A model generated the notes under the pieces. It had not been told where the DNA came from, did no database searches, and saw only the letters and a program-made list of their open reading frames with translations. From Xenorhabdus cabanillasii (GTDB lineage: Bacteria > Pseudomonadota > Gammaproteobacteria > Enterobacterales > Enterobacteriaceae): a stretch of DNA of 64,000 bases. Of this stretch, positions 25,510-34,210 are shown piece after piece (the first letter of the stretch is position 1; every line of letters begins with the position of its first letter). The stretch lies in the NCBI RefSeq assembly GCF_003386665.1, contig NZ_QTUB01000001.1, positions 3,844,001 through 3,908,000 on the forward strand, in the 5' to 3' direction. The translations under genes were made by a program, and so were the position numbers.

Positions 25510-26734
25510 TGAATTTCACTTACATTTTTACCCGTCAGGTATCGGAATAGTGCTGAATTAATAGAAGATGTTAGGTCTATAATTGTACACATTCATCAGT
25601 GAAATTAATTAACCAATTAAATCCAATTTTTGTCTGGTTTTGGTGGAATATCGGCCTGTCGGCGGAATTTGCACGGGAATTCAGGAAAAAATAAGGATGG
25701 CAAAATAGCCAAGTTTGACTCCATCCGGCCTGACCGTTAATATCTTTTTCTACAACAATGATCCATCGCCTGTCAAGATCGCCTTCGGGTGGCGAAATAA
25801 CACTCCCGTAGCCTGCAAGGGAGAGCAAATATTGCGGTACATCTGCGCACCTTTGGAAGCAGATATCGCTGGACAACAACCTTCCGTCCGGCGATGAAAG
25901 TTATCCGGTTTCTTGATTTACCGGCTTATCACTCACACAGAGCAGTATCCCTGTCACGTTTATCATTACAATTTAACCCTGCACGATCTTAATCCACGTT
26001 TTGATTAACACACGGATAAACGTCCCGAAAACTGCGCGGCGTCACTTGCGTTTAAGCGGAGCGATTACCAAGTGACGCCGCTAAGCGGCCAACGTCCAGA
26101 GCACAACCAGACTGGCTTTTCGACCGATTTGAACTTTGTATTACTGGGTGACAGCGCTTTCACAGACATTTTTTCATCTCGCACCGACTTATTTAGTTTA
26201 TTTTTCACCCTCTGCCTTGCAACAGGCCAATGCAGTAAAAAAGGAGAAATCACACCACGTCACGATTAATGAGGCGTTCATCCTGACTAAGATCAGGCAC
26301 TGAACGGGGAGTACACCATCGCCGTGCTGAGCACGTAGCGAACTCCTGCAAAAACTCAACACAACCCTCGCCCTGCTACACATTATCTGACGCACCACGG
26401 AACGGTGAACCTAACCGACACGCAGGGAATGTTTCGAAATGAGTAAAATAAGTCTGAAAAACACAGGGGAAATACGGATAGCGAAGCGATCACGAACGAG
26501 AATAAATAACAAAGATTGATTTAGCCGTCCGTATTCTCCCCTGAGTTTGTGCAATAACGGAGGACAGGACTCACTGCGCCTTTACCTACAAAAGAGTTTA
26601 ACTCTCAGTTTGGTCGCGCAGGGGTTCAAATGAGTTTGAAGTACACAGGTACTGTGCTAAGCAGGTTTATAGCCGTTCAACTTAGCAGTTCGGTTATTGA
26701 GTTAGATAAAACAATCGGTTAAAGTATTCCCGCC
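25510..26734. other. gene-free stretch with inverted repeats
   Basis: I find no convincing gene here. The 100-residue frame at 25577-25879 has no recognisable domain. Visible structure includes an 11-bp dyad GGCGTCACTTG (26038-26048) / CAAGTGACGCC (26069-26079). There is also a longer imperfect pair CAGGGGAAATACGGA (26464-26478) / TCCGTATTCTCCCCTG (26528-26543). The stretch lies between the T6SS relic and the phage remnant, so decayed prophage sequence or untranslated RNAs are likely. Confidence 0.45.
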
Positions 26735-26759
26735 ATTAGCAAAATCTAATGGTCAAGGT

Positions 26760-26905
26760 TTAGCAGCCTTGTGTTCACTGACACTGGTAGGATGTTTCTG
26801 CCAGTGCGCCTGCGCTCACCTTTTCAATGGTGGTTCAGGCAGGGGAGGCTTCGGCCTCGCTGGTGTGAACCCAGTCTGCTAACCCTGCCTTGAATCACCA
26901 CCATC
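26760..26905 (+). ncRNA. C4-antisense-RNA-like structured element
   Basis: A long stem is formed by ATGGTGGTTCAGGCAGGG (26827-26844) and CCCTGCCTTGAATCACCACCAT (26883-26904). The enclosed part holds a small hairpin GAGGCTTCGGCCTC and the loop pieces GTGTGAAC (26863-26870) and CTGCTAA (26876-26882). The upstream pieces TTAGCAG (26760-26766) and GTGTTCAC (26771-26778) are complementary to those loops. Two loops complementary to a stretch just upstream on the same transcript is the arrangement of phage C4 antisense RNAs (P1/P7 type). The family call is from memory. A Ner-like gene starts 31 bases later. Confidence 0.5.
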
Positions 26906-26935
26906 AATGATGAATTAATGGAAGGGGTAGCAGGA

Positions 26936-27202
26936 ATGATTGAAATAAAGAAAGACTGGCATCAGGCCGACATTATCGCCGCATTACGTAAACGTGGTAC
27001 AACCTTAGCGGCTGTTTCCCGTGAAGCGGGGCTGAGTTCTTCTACACTGGCAAACGTATTAAATCGTCCGTGGCCGAAAGGTGAATGGATCATTGCAGAT
27101 TATCTTGGCATCCATCCCTCAGAGATCTGGCCCAGCCGTTATTTCGATCCTTATAGCGGAGAATTATTAGAAAGGAAAATCCGCGCTAAGCCACAGGAAT
27201 AA
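26936..27202 (+). CDS. Ner/Nlp-like winged DNA-binding regulator
   Basis: About 88 residues from the ATG at 26936 (MIEIKKDWHQ), chosen for the GAAGGGG Shine-Dalgarno 8-14 bases upstream. KDWHQADIIAALRKRGTTLAAVSREAGLSSSTLANVLNRPWPKGEWIIADYLGIHPSEIWPSRY is the signature of the Ner/SfsB (Nlp) family, small repressors of Mu-like phages. It sits downstream of the C4-like element and is followed by a strong terminator, so it is a self-contained regulatory unit left from the prophage. Confidence 0.85.
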   Translation: MIEIKKDWHQADIIAALRKRGTTLAAVSREAGLSSSTLANVLNRPWPKGEWIIADYLGIHPSEIWPSRYFDPYSGELLERKIRAKPQE

Positions 27203-27250
27203 CCCGCTTTAATTTGTGATCGACTTCGTAAAAATGATAAATTTTAATAT

Positions 27251-27310
27251 AAAGCCCTGAGCGTGAAATGGTCGCCAAATTTGACCATTTTTAACTCTCA
27301 CGGCTTTTTT
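27251..27310 (+). terminator. rho-independent terminator after the Ner-like gene
   Basis: AAATGGTC/GACCATTT form an inner stem, and the flanking AAAGCC.../...GGCTTTTTT closes a larger one that ends in six T residues at 27305-27310. It is 48 bases after the stop codon. Confidence 0.75.
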
Positions 27311-27363
27311 GCTTTAAGATGATGGAAAAGCACACAATGAGCAATATAAATAAGTTAAATCAG

Positions 27364-28006
27364 TTAGATAGGAAAACTAAAGGAAGCAAAAAAATTTGGG
27401 GGCATTAAAAGGGGCATAAACGGAAGATAAGAAAATAGACTTTTTGTATTCAACGAGTTATAATGATTTTCGATTCCGCCTCCGGCAGTCGAGGCAAACC
27501 GCGTCCCATCGGCGTAATTACCCACAGGTTGTGCGCCGATATCCCACACATTTAAATTTACATCGTCGGCTAATGATTTGCCGTTAACTTGTCGGAACCG
27601 CATTTTGGGCCTGCTCCACGGTTTTCTCTAACCCGATATTTCTCACAAACGCCGCTTTATCCGGAATATCCGCCCCGTTCTGCGCTTTGTCGAGGCGGCG
27701 GCTGGCGTTGTCGTTGGCATTCGTGGCTAATTTCTGACTGGCGGCCAGTGAACTGGATTGGCCAAAACTGTCAGTCAGTTTAGCCTGAGAGTCAGAGAGC
27801 ATTTTGCCTATTGCCTCTGACAACTGGGCGTCATTGGACTTATCCAGCTTTATGCCGGCTTTCAGTAACACGTTAATAATTTCCCGCTGCACGGTGTTAA
27901 ACCACGCTGATTCTAAGATAGTCGGCGGGATACCCGCGGCGACGTTACCATTGGTGTATTCACCGCGACTGTCCGCGGTGTTCGTAATATCACCGATTTT
28001 TTGCAT
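27364..28006 (-). pseudogene. phage tail fibre, frameshifted and truncated
   Basis: The first frame (27584-28006) has the usual tail-fibre N-terminus: MQKIGDITNTADSRGEYTNG, PPTILESAWFNTVQREIINV, then alanine/asparagine-rich helical repeats. It stops after NAVPTS, while another frame continues the protein as FRQVNGKSLADDVNLNVWDIGAQPVG to a stop at 27364. A frameshift near 27595 and loss of the receptor-binding end make it non-functional. No chaperone gene follows. Confidence 0.7.
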
Positions 28007-28064
28007 AATGAGTCCTCACTCAATCAAGGTGATGAAAATAAAATTGAATTGAAATTAATAAGGG

Positions 28065-28661
28065 CTACTGGCTGTAACCGAACTGAAGGATCGTGTGAGA
28101 CGGGCTTATCCGCTGAAACTGGCACTCGAGTTTTTTATTGCCCCATGAACGCAACGGATCACCGCAATAACTGCCGCCGGCCACCGCGTAATTTATCGTG
28201 GTGGCCGGGGCACTAATGCGCCAGACAAACGGCCAGTCACCACCGTTCAGTGCATCACCACACGCTGACATACCTGCTCTGGCCTGCCGGAATTCCGTGA
28301 CAGTAATGTGAAATCCCAGTTCTGCCGCCAGCCCAATAAAATAGGCTTTGGACTGACCGCCTGTGCGTAATAGCTTTGCGACCACGGATTTTTGCCGCAA
28401 TGAAATACTGTCAATTTCCCCAATCGCACAGTCATCCGGCAACCCCAGCGATTTTTCCCATTCTGGTAACATGATCGTTGCGGTTGCCGGGAAGCTGCCT
28501 TCCAGTAATAAATGCGCATCCTGATCACTGCGATGATAGCTCCGGGCAAGCGCCCGAATGACCTTACTGATAGCCGACTCCGGCCGCCGTGTCCACGCCA
28601 TCCCGGTGGGTAACAGGCCATTTAATGCCGTGGTATAATCCGCCACACTGTACTGTTTCAT
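28065..28661 (-). CDS. Mu gp48-like tail/baseplate protein (YmfQ, DUF2313)
   Basis: 198 residues. YTTALNGLLPTGMAWTRRPES, SFPATATIMLPEWEKSLGLPDDC, the GQSKAYFIGLAAELGFHITVTEF segment and a C-terminal CGDALNGG...CGDPLRSWGN pattern match the YmfQ/gp48 family that links baseplate and tail fibre. Its start overlaps the upstream gp47 gene by four bases. It appears intact. Confidence 0.85.
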   Translation of the reverse strand: MKQYSVADYTTALNGLLPTGMAWTRRPESAISKVIRALARSYHRSDQDAHLLLEGSFPATATIMLPEWEKSLGLPDDCAIGEIDSISLRQKSVVAKLLRTGGQSKAYFIGLAAELGFHITVTEFRQARAGMSACGDALNGGDWPFVWRISAPATTINYAVAGGSYCGDPLRSWGNKKLECQFQRISPSHTILQFGYSQ

Positions 28662-29797
28662 GTGTATTTCACCTCCCCCCTTACCGGCAAATGACCAACC
28701 GGTAAGGTAATATTGTCTGTCGGTGAGGTGATCACAAATCCTGCTGTGCCCGGCACATCCGCAATGGTATATTGCAGTGCTGAAATTAAGATACGCCCTG
28801 AACCATCCGGGTTACCGTTTTCAAACAGCACGTTATCAATTGCCTCATTAATACGCGCCGTCACATCAGTGCTGATATGAGAAAGGCCGTGGAGGGTAAA
28901 ATCCAGCCGGTACTTTATCGGCGATAACACCCAGACTAAAGCCGTGACCGGTTGTAAGGTATACAGGGTGTTGGCCACACGCAGCTGATCCCCGGCGGCA
29001 TGGACGGCATACGGTTCATGGGAAGATACGCCATCTGCACCGACAGGAAAACCGTCCTGCGCATTGTTATCACACATAATATAAACCCCCACTGTACCAG
29101 CCCCTGCTGCTCTGGGTCTGACCCAGACCCGGGTGATGCCCGGCACGGATAGCGCCCATTGCTTATAATCGTCACTGGCGCCGCCCTGGGGTGTGCCCTG
29201 ATAGGCCAGCAGCATACGGGAACGAAAATCCGCTTCGTTCTCAATATCCGCCCCGCCGGTAATGGGTGCAATCGCTGTCCCTTCAACATCCACGCCCGCC
29301 AGACTCTGATCCAGTGTTAATACCGTACCCGATGGCGCATTGCCGGCTGCCCCGCCTCCCGAATCATCTTCTGTGGCTTCCGGCAAGCGAGCTGTCAGCC
29401 GGGCATCGCCCCGCCCGTCAGTATTAATGTGAGTCTCAGTCAGTGTCTGGTACTGATACCCATCTCCCCGGTTTAGTCTTGTCCCGGCAGGGATAATCGC
29501 GCCCGCCACCCCTGTAAACTGATACTGTGTACAGTGCGCGCCCGTCGCGGGTTTGCGAAAAATCTTCTTTAACGCCGCCCAGCCGGATAACCATTCATCG
29601 GTGGCAGTAAACGGGGTGGTTTGCCGGGCGATATAGTCAAGGTAACCGTAATGCAGGTGCGCCATACCGGCGTCCATATCAGCCAGTACGCCCATATTGG
29701 AAAAGCGCAATAACGGGCCGGTTTGCTGTAATTCTGACTGTAAGTAACGGCGGTTCTGCGCCCGGAGTTCAGTGAGTGTTTTTCGTTTAAAGGGCAT
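28658..29797 (-). CDS. Mu gp47-like baseplate J protein
   Basis: 379 residues, the usual size. An N-terminal LTELRAQNRRYLQSELQQTG start is followed by HLHYGYLDYIARQTTPFTAT, GAIIPAGTRLNRGDGYQYQT, the NEADFRSRMLLAYQGTPQGGASDDYKQWALSVPGITRV stretch and the C-terminal part VLWVLSPIKYRLDFTLH-like region. This is the Baseplate_J/gp47 wedge protein of contractile tails. It overlaps neighbours at both ends, as in intact tail operons. Confidence 0.88.
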   Translation of the reverse strand: MPFKRKTLTELRAQNRRYLQSELQQTGPLLRFSNMGVLADMDAGMAHLHYGYLDYIARQTTPFTATDEWLSGWAALKKIFRKPATGAHCTQYQFTGVAGAIIPAGTRLNRGDGYQYQTLTETHINTDGRGDARLTARLPEATEDDSGGGAAGNAPSGTVLTLDQSLAGVDVEGTAIAPITGGADIENEADFRSRMLLAYQGTPQGGASDDYKQWALSVPGITRVWVRPRAAGAGTVGVYIMCDNNAQDGFPVGADGVSSHEPYAVHAAGDQLRVANTLYTLQPVTALVWVLSPIKYRLDFTLHGLSHISTDVTARINEAIDNVLFENGNPDGSGRILISALQYTIADVPGTAGFVITSPTDNITLPVGHLPVRGEVKYT

Positions 29798-30233
29798 TTT
29801 CTCGCTCCCAGACCCAAAAAAAGCGTAAATCCTCGTTATCCCGCCCCGGACGCTGATAACGGATTATCATGTTCAGCCGGTTGGGCCAGACAATTTGTGT
29901 GCGGATATCAATTGCGGCGGCCACCCCATCGTCCAGCATCCATTGCAGTGCTTCACGGGCATAATCCTCAGCCGCCAGCGCCACGGCGGTGGTTAATTTC
30001 TGCCGGTGTAACAACCACAGCCGGGAACCAATGAGATAGTCTGCACGACTGTCACCCCACCAGCCGCGACGGTCAGTACCGTCAATGTCATCGTCAGGCC
30101 GCGCCTGCCTGTCCGTAAACAAACTGATAATGATAGCGGTTTGCAGATCATGCCCGGTCACTAAATCCCCGTGCCCCACCAGCCAGTCCGCATGAATATT
30201 TTTGACATCCCACCAGGAAGTAATATCACTCAT
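29787..30233 (-). CDS. Mu gp46-like baseplate protein
   Basis: 148 residues. LQTAIIISLFTDRQARPDDD, RRGWWGDSRADYLIGSRLWLLHRQKLT and ALQWMLDDGVAAAIDI are landmarks of the gp46 family, an inner baseplate component. It overlaps gp45 and gp47 homologues by a few bases. Confidence 0.87.
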   Translation of the reverse strand: MSDITSWWDVKNIHADWLVGHGDLVTGHDLQTAIIISLFTDRQARPDDDIDGTDRRGWWGDSRADYLIGSRLWLLHRQKLTTAVALAAEDYAREALQWMLDDGVAAAIDIRTQIVWPNRLNMIIRYQRPGRDNEDLRFFWVWERENAL

Positions 30234-30817
30234 TTGACGGTTTCTCCTGTTATCTGACTGGTGACCGTTGCACCGCCCGATTTCACACCGGATACCGGAT
30301 GGGTGTGACGGTTGTAGGCCTCACGCAACTGTTTCAGGGTCGTGGTATTAGCATTGCAGTTGTCAATAACATCACCGGTCACTTTCAACACCGGCGTATT
30401 CAATAGCACCTCGGTGGACGCATTGACGGTCACTTTTGACGCATTATTTACGGTGACCGGTTGCCCTTTTGCTTCGACGGTGATCCCCGATGCGGTCAGC
30501 AGAATATGCAGCCCCCACTGGTTATACACCACCACTTCCCCGGCATTCAGCCCTGTGTACCGGTACTGTTGATGGTTGCTGCCAATCACCACCGCGTTAG
30601 AGCGGTCACCGCCCAAAAACGCCAGTACAACATCGGTGTCGGCGGGTAACCCGGAAGAAAACCCAAACTCAGCCATCCGATGGGTGTTGTCCCGGACTTC
30701 CATCGCTGTTTGATACTGCACCTGCTGAATAACCCCTTTATCATGACAGGAAGTTACCCGGCCCAAACCGAGCATCATCATGGCGCGCCGGTATAAGTTT
30801 TTAACGTCCATAATCAC
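30230..30817 (-). CDS. Mu gp45-like baseplate spike protein V
   Basis: 195 residues. An N-terminal LYRRAMMMLGLGRVTSCHDKG segment leads into an OB-like region (FSSGLPADTDVVLAFLGGDRSNAVVIGSN). A beta-helix with TVEAKGQPVTVNNASKVTVN follows, and a C-terminal HTHPVSG...TVTSQITG metal-binding tip. It forms the central spike that pierces the target membrane. Confidence 0.87.
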   Translation of the reverse strand: MIMDVKNLYRRAMMMLGLGRVTSCHDKGVIQQVQYQTAMEVRDNTHRMAEFGFSSGLPADTDVVLAFLGGDRSNAVVIGSNHQQYRYTGLNAGEVVVYNQWGLHILLTASGITVEAKGQPVTVNNASKVTVNASTEVLLNTPVLKVTGDVIDNCNANTTTLKQLREAYNRHTHPVSGVKSGGATVTSQITGETVK

Positions 30818-31889
30818 GAAGCTCCATTATTGAGGTATAGAATTCAAAGGGCTGCACCGCGAACGCGGCCGGCGGCATTAACGTGAGTTCCGCCCGTGTG
30901 CCCTCGTCTTTATTGCGGACATAGGATACTTCTGATAACAGCCATTGCTCAGACGCCAGACCGAACACGGGTAAATGGATCGGTATCAGGGTATTGGGTG
31001 TCCATAAGGTGCCGCTGACATCCCGCCAGCTGTCAACCAACACCTTGAGCACCTTAGAGCGTCCGTAACGGCGGTTCATTTCCCAGTCAATCGCCTCTTG
31101 CTGACGCCCCCGGGTATGCAGGGTACTTTCGATAATGGTGACATAATTGCGGTAGCGCATTTTAGCGGCTTCCGGATCTCTGGCTTCCGCAATTTTGACT
31201 GCCTGATAACCCTGCCCGGCGGATAACTCACTTAAGCCACTGACATTCATTGACAGGCCAGTATATTCTGAGAAGCGCTCATTCATGGCGGACTGGTAAT
31301 CTGCCTGTTCAATGTTTTTCCCCTGTGCCACCCCACTGGCGGCTACCTTGTCACTGACGCGGGTCAAAAATAAATTGCCGTCCGGGGTGTCGTAATACAG
31401 CAGAGCCGACCAGCGGGTAATACGGTCAATCACTTCCTGTGAAGATTCACCCCAGTTCAGGGTAAACTGTGGTACAGACTTCATACCGGTCACATCGGAA
31501 GTCACCTCAATGCCGTACCACTGCGCCAGTTTCCGGGCAATCTGCAACGGTGTGGCCCGGCTAATCACGTTCTGCGGCCATTTCGCTGAACAATCAACCA
31601 AATCCTGACATTTACCGCGGCCGGTGACCCGTATCTGGTGAATACTTTTGTTAATGGATGAATGCCAGATATCGATATATCCCGTCATCACCGGATCGTT
31701 TCCCAGCAGCACCTGACAGGGCTGGCCCGCTTCCACCTGTTGTTTCTCATCGCTGCCGGGGTAATAGTCCATCAGCATCAGTTCAAAATCGGACGGCAAC
31801 CGTTCAATGCCACGTGTTACACGCACACTGTCCCAGCCGTAAATGGCCTTACCGCCAATCACTAATGACAATTCATCGTTTTTTTTCAT
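30801..31889 (-). CDS. Mu gp44-like baseplate hub protein
   Basis: 362 residues. LSLVIGGKAIYGWDSVRVTRGIERLPSDFEL at the start, VTGRGKCQDLVDCSAKWP and ARKLAQWYGIEVTSDVT in the middle, and WTPNTLIPIHLPVFGLASEQWLLSEVSYVRN near the end match the gp44/gp27-like hub family. It overlaps gp45 (17 bases) and gp43 (4 bases) homologues. Confidence 0.87.
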   Translation of the reverse strand: MKKNDELSLVIGGKAIYGWDSVRVTRGIERLPSDFELMLMDYYPGSDEKQQVEAGQPCQVLLGNDPVMTGYIDIWHSSINKSIHQIRVTGRGKCQDLVDCSAKWPQNVISRATPLQIARKLAQWYGIEVTSDVTGMKSVPQFTLNWGESSQEVIDRITRWSALLYYDTPDGNLFLTRVSDKVAASGVAQGKNIEQADYQSAMNERFSEYTGLSMNVSGLSELSAGQGYQAVKIAEARDPEAAKMRYRNYVTIIESTLHTRGRQQEAIDWEMNRRYGRSKVLKVLVDSWRDVSGTLWTPNTLIPIHLPVFGLASEQWLLSEVSYVRNKDEGTRAELTLMPPAAFAVQPFEFYTSIMELRDYGR

Positions 31890-33010
31890 TGTCTCAGCGC
31901 CTTAAATCGGAGCGGCATAAACGCCGGATGACGGGGGTTACTCGCCTGTATCAGTTCATCACTGCGTCCGGCCTCAGCCCCTTTCAGTACTGCACTGGTT
32001 ATAAACTCATCCCGCAACGCCATCAGGGACTGATAAATCTCATCCATGCTTAAATCCCCCGCCATCACTAATGCCGTATCCAGTGCATGACACACCCTTT
32101 TCTGTAAATCATGGGCTTCCTGATTGTTGGCCGGGGTAAACTCACTGGCAGCCTGTGCCATTGCACCCGCCGACAACACCACCAGCAACAATACGGTCAT
32201 TTCAGTCACCTTCCGGTCAACTGTGCCTTGCTGATAGCGGGTATTCTGAAAAGCAGCAAGATGTTCAAAGATAGCCACTTTCTCATCAGTACTGCCGGCG
32301 GCCTGACTAATCGCCATCACCACACTGCCGGCGGCCTCGCTGAAGACTTCCACGGTCGGGGCAAGGCTCAGGGCATCAAGGCTACGGGTAATGGCCTGAC
32401 GGCTCATCACCACCTCGGCGGTGGTTTTCTTCACTATCTCAGCATCATTGCGGCTTCTGTCATCCCGTGACCGGAGCCCCGTGGCCCCTGATACGGTGCC
32501 GCCAATTTTCCCGCGCTGATAACGGCCATAACGCTCACTGCCGAAAGTGGTCTTTAACATATCACTGAGGTTGGTCACTTCATCCACCGAACGGGTCACC
32601 ATACCCACCCATTGACTGGCGGTTTGTTTGATGATCCGCATCCCCTGTACTACAGAGCGGATTTCCCCCCTCACCATTGAAACATAACTTGCCAGTGCAG
32701 TGGTGTAGGTTTGCAGCCAGTTTTTCTTCACTTCAGCGGCGGATTGGGTGCTGTTGGTGACCGCAAAGACTTTCAGGCCGGATTCAATCACCGTTAACGT
32801 GAACTCAAACACCCGGCCTAAATCCTCAATCCAGGCAGTATCACGGTAAGGATACTCATGAACAGCCTGACGGCGGCCGAAGACACTTTCCCCGGATATC
32901 ACGGCAAACGGCACCCCGCGAAAGGAAGCCGGGTGCAGATGCTCAGCCCATTGCCATGACGAATCACTGCCGCCCAATAATGAGGACAGGGCATCTTTAA
33001 TGAATGCCAT
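31886..33010 (-). CDS. Mu gp43-like (DNA circularisation N-terminal) protein with internal deletion
   Basis: 374 residues from the ATG at 33010, chosen for an AGGAG ribosome site; the frame extends to 33190 without protein-like sequence. The start WQWAEHLHPASFRGVPFAVI, FGRRQAVHEYPYRDTAWIEDLGR is the DNA-circularisation N-terminal domain. It then jumps straight to RVFEFTLTVIESG, whereas the family has roughly 70 more residues between these motifs (GFL..GDD...HPTLG). An in-frame deletion is therefore likely, which would affect this tail/baseplate protein. There is no tape-measure gene upstream. Confidence 0.75.
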   Translation of the reverse strand: MAFIKDALSSLLGGSDSSWQWAEHLHPASFRGVPFAVISGESVFGRRQAVHEYPYRDTAWIEDLGRVFEFTLTVIESGLKVFAVTNSTQSAAEVKKNWLQTYTTALASYVSMVRGEIRSVVQGMRIIKQTASQWVGMVTRSVDEVTNLSDMLKTTFGSERYGRYQRGKIGGTVSGATGLRSRDDRSRNDAEIVKKTTAEVVMSRQAITRSLDALSLAPTVEVFSEAAGSVVMAISQAAGSTDEKVAIFEHLAAFQNTRYQQGTVDRKVTEMTVLLLVVLSAGAMAQAASEFTPANNQEAHDLQKRVCHALDTALVMAGDLSMDEIYQSLMALRDEFITSAVLKGAEAGRSDELIQASNPRHPAFMPLRFKALRQ

Positions 33011-33090
33011 ACGCACTCCTCTTACATTTGGACATAAAAAAACCGCAATTAAGCGGCTGTAGATATGAAAAACCCGCCGAAGCGGGTTAA

Positions 33091-33381
33091 TTACATAGAA
33101 AGCGCCTTTAAGACATGAAGCGGATCTTTCTCTATCGCCTTTAACAAGGCTTTTGCTGGCCCCGTTGGTTCTCTTCTTCCCTGCTCCCAATTACGTAATG
33201 TTCCAACGTTAACAGAGATTAATTTAGCAAAACCCGCCTGACTTAAGCCGGTTGCCTGGCGAATGTTTTTTACCTTCACTGCCTCAATAGTCGTTTCACG
33301 AGAGGCAGCGCGTTCGCCATTCATGATTTCGTTCATCTGCGTCATGCTTTCAGTCAGTCTGGAAAATAATTTACTATCCAT
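33091..33381 (-). CDS. NadS/HigA-type antitoxin with HTH
   Basis: About 96 residues from MDSKLFSRLTESM (33381), two bases after the toxin stop. VKNIRQATGLSQAGFAKLISVNVGTLRNWEQGRREP is a Cro/C1-type helix-turn-helix characteristic of NadS/HigA antitoxins placed downstream of a RelE-like toxin. It should bind the toxin and repress the shared promoter. Confidence 0.85.
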   Translation of the reverse strand: MDSKLFSRLTESMTQMNEIMNGERAASRETTIEAVKVKNIRQATGLSQAGFAKLISVNVGTLRNWEQGRREPTGPAKALLKAIEKDPLHVLKALSM

Positions 33382-33383
33382 TG

Positions 33384-33695
33384 TTACCACCCCTCATTTA
33401 ATGCTCTCAGGACTTTCTTTTCTGACTCGCTCAGATCATCTTTAATGCCTTTTTTATAAATCAGAAGCAGTCGTATATGTGAAACATCTACTTTGTGATA
33501 ATAAATGACGCGTACACCGCCACGCTTACCTTTACCTCTGGATGACCACCTAACTTTACGTAAGCCTCCGGTGTGCTGGATAACATCACCCGCAGCGGGA
33601 TTATCTGCAAGATATTGTTGAAACTCGCGATATTCATCATCACTTAGCAGCTCTTTACAGTCTTCGGTGAATATAGAGGTCTCAATGAATATCAT
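33384..33695 (-). CDS. RelE/HigB-type toxin
   Basis: About 103 residues from MIFIETSIFTEDCKELLSDD (33695). LLSDDEYREFQQYLADNPAAGDVIQHTGGLRKVRW, then RGGVRVIYYHKVD and LLLIYKKGIKDDLS, is the pattern of the HigB-2/RelE family of ribosome-dependent mRNA interferases. Toxin-first order with a NadS-type antitoxin is usual. Both genes look intact, so the module may stabilise this remnant region. Confidence 0.85.
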   Translation of the reverse strand: MIFIETSIFTEDCKELLSDDEYREFQQYLADNPAAGDVIQHTGGLRKVRWSSRGKGKRGGVRVIYYHKVDVSHIRLLLIYKKGIKDDLSESEKKVLRALNEGW

Positions 33696-33702
33696 GTTTA
33701 AG

Positions 33703-33763
33703 TACGCCATTGGTGTATGTATACAATGATAATAGCACCATTATTACATAAGTCAATGGCGTA
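33703..33763 (-). promoter_or_regulatory. inverted repeat at the toxin-antitoxin promoter
   Basis: TACGCCATTG (33703-33712) is exactly inverted as CAATGGCGTA (33754-33763), with TATAC/TATAT-rich sequence between. The pair brackets the start region of the toxin gene and is a good candidate for the autoregulatory operator bound by the antitoxin. Confidence 0.5.
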
Positions 33764-33784
33764 TATATGAGGGATTTGGATAGT

Positions 33785-33811
33785 AAAAAGCCCCGTGATG
33801 GGGCTTTTTTT
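33785..33811 (-). terminator. bidirectional rho-independent terminator
   Basis: AAAAGCCCC / GGGGCTTTTTT around a 5-base loop, with A-rich and T-rich flanks that allow termination in either direction. It separates the hypothetical-protein pair at 33.8-34.6 kb from the toxin-antitoxin module. Confidence 0.8.
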
Positions 33812-33817
33812 AGTGAT

Positions 33818-34210
33818 TTAATTCACATTTGGTATAATTTTTGTGTATTTCTCGATATTTTTTTCGCTAAATTTTATAGTCTTTTCATTTAGAGAGCCTT
33901 TAACATAGCCAGGAGTACCTTTCTCACTTCTTATGAAATCAATCGCCTCATAGCATCTATGCTTGTTGTTACATATTTTTTCAAACTTGCTCTCATATAA
34001 TTTATACACAAATGCAATTTCTGATCCTAAATAATATGAGACTTTTACATCGTTTGTTTTAAAATCTTCACGAATTTTATTGAATAACATGTTGTATACA
34101 TTATTAACGTGATCCTCCTTGAAAATACAATTGCTTGTCACAACAAAATTAGCATTACTCTTACTGCTAAAAATATTACATCTAACTGAGATCTTATCCC
34201 CTTTGCTCAT
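33818..34210 (-). CDS. hypothetical AT-rich protein
   Basis: About 130 residues from the ATG at 34210, which overlaps the stop of the upstream gene (ATGA). KGDKISVRCNIFSSKSNANFVVTSNCIFKED and a C-terminal RSEKGTPGYVKGSLNEK give no family I recognise. There is no signal peptide from this start. Five cysteines are spread through the protein. It probably forms a two-gene unit with the upstream gene. Confidence 0.55.
   Translation of the reverse strand: MSKGDKISVRCNIFSSKSNANFVVTSNCIFKEDHVNNVYNMLFNKIREDFKTNDVKVSYYLGSEIAFVYKLYESKFEKICNNKHRCYEAIDFIRSEKGTPGYVKGSLNEKTIKFSEKNIEKYTKIIPNVN

Noticed and set aside
25577..25879. 100-residue open frame on the minus strand
   Set aside because: No domain, no ribosome site, and it sits in a region of repeats; treated as non-coding.
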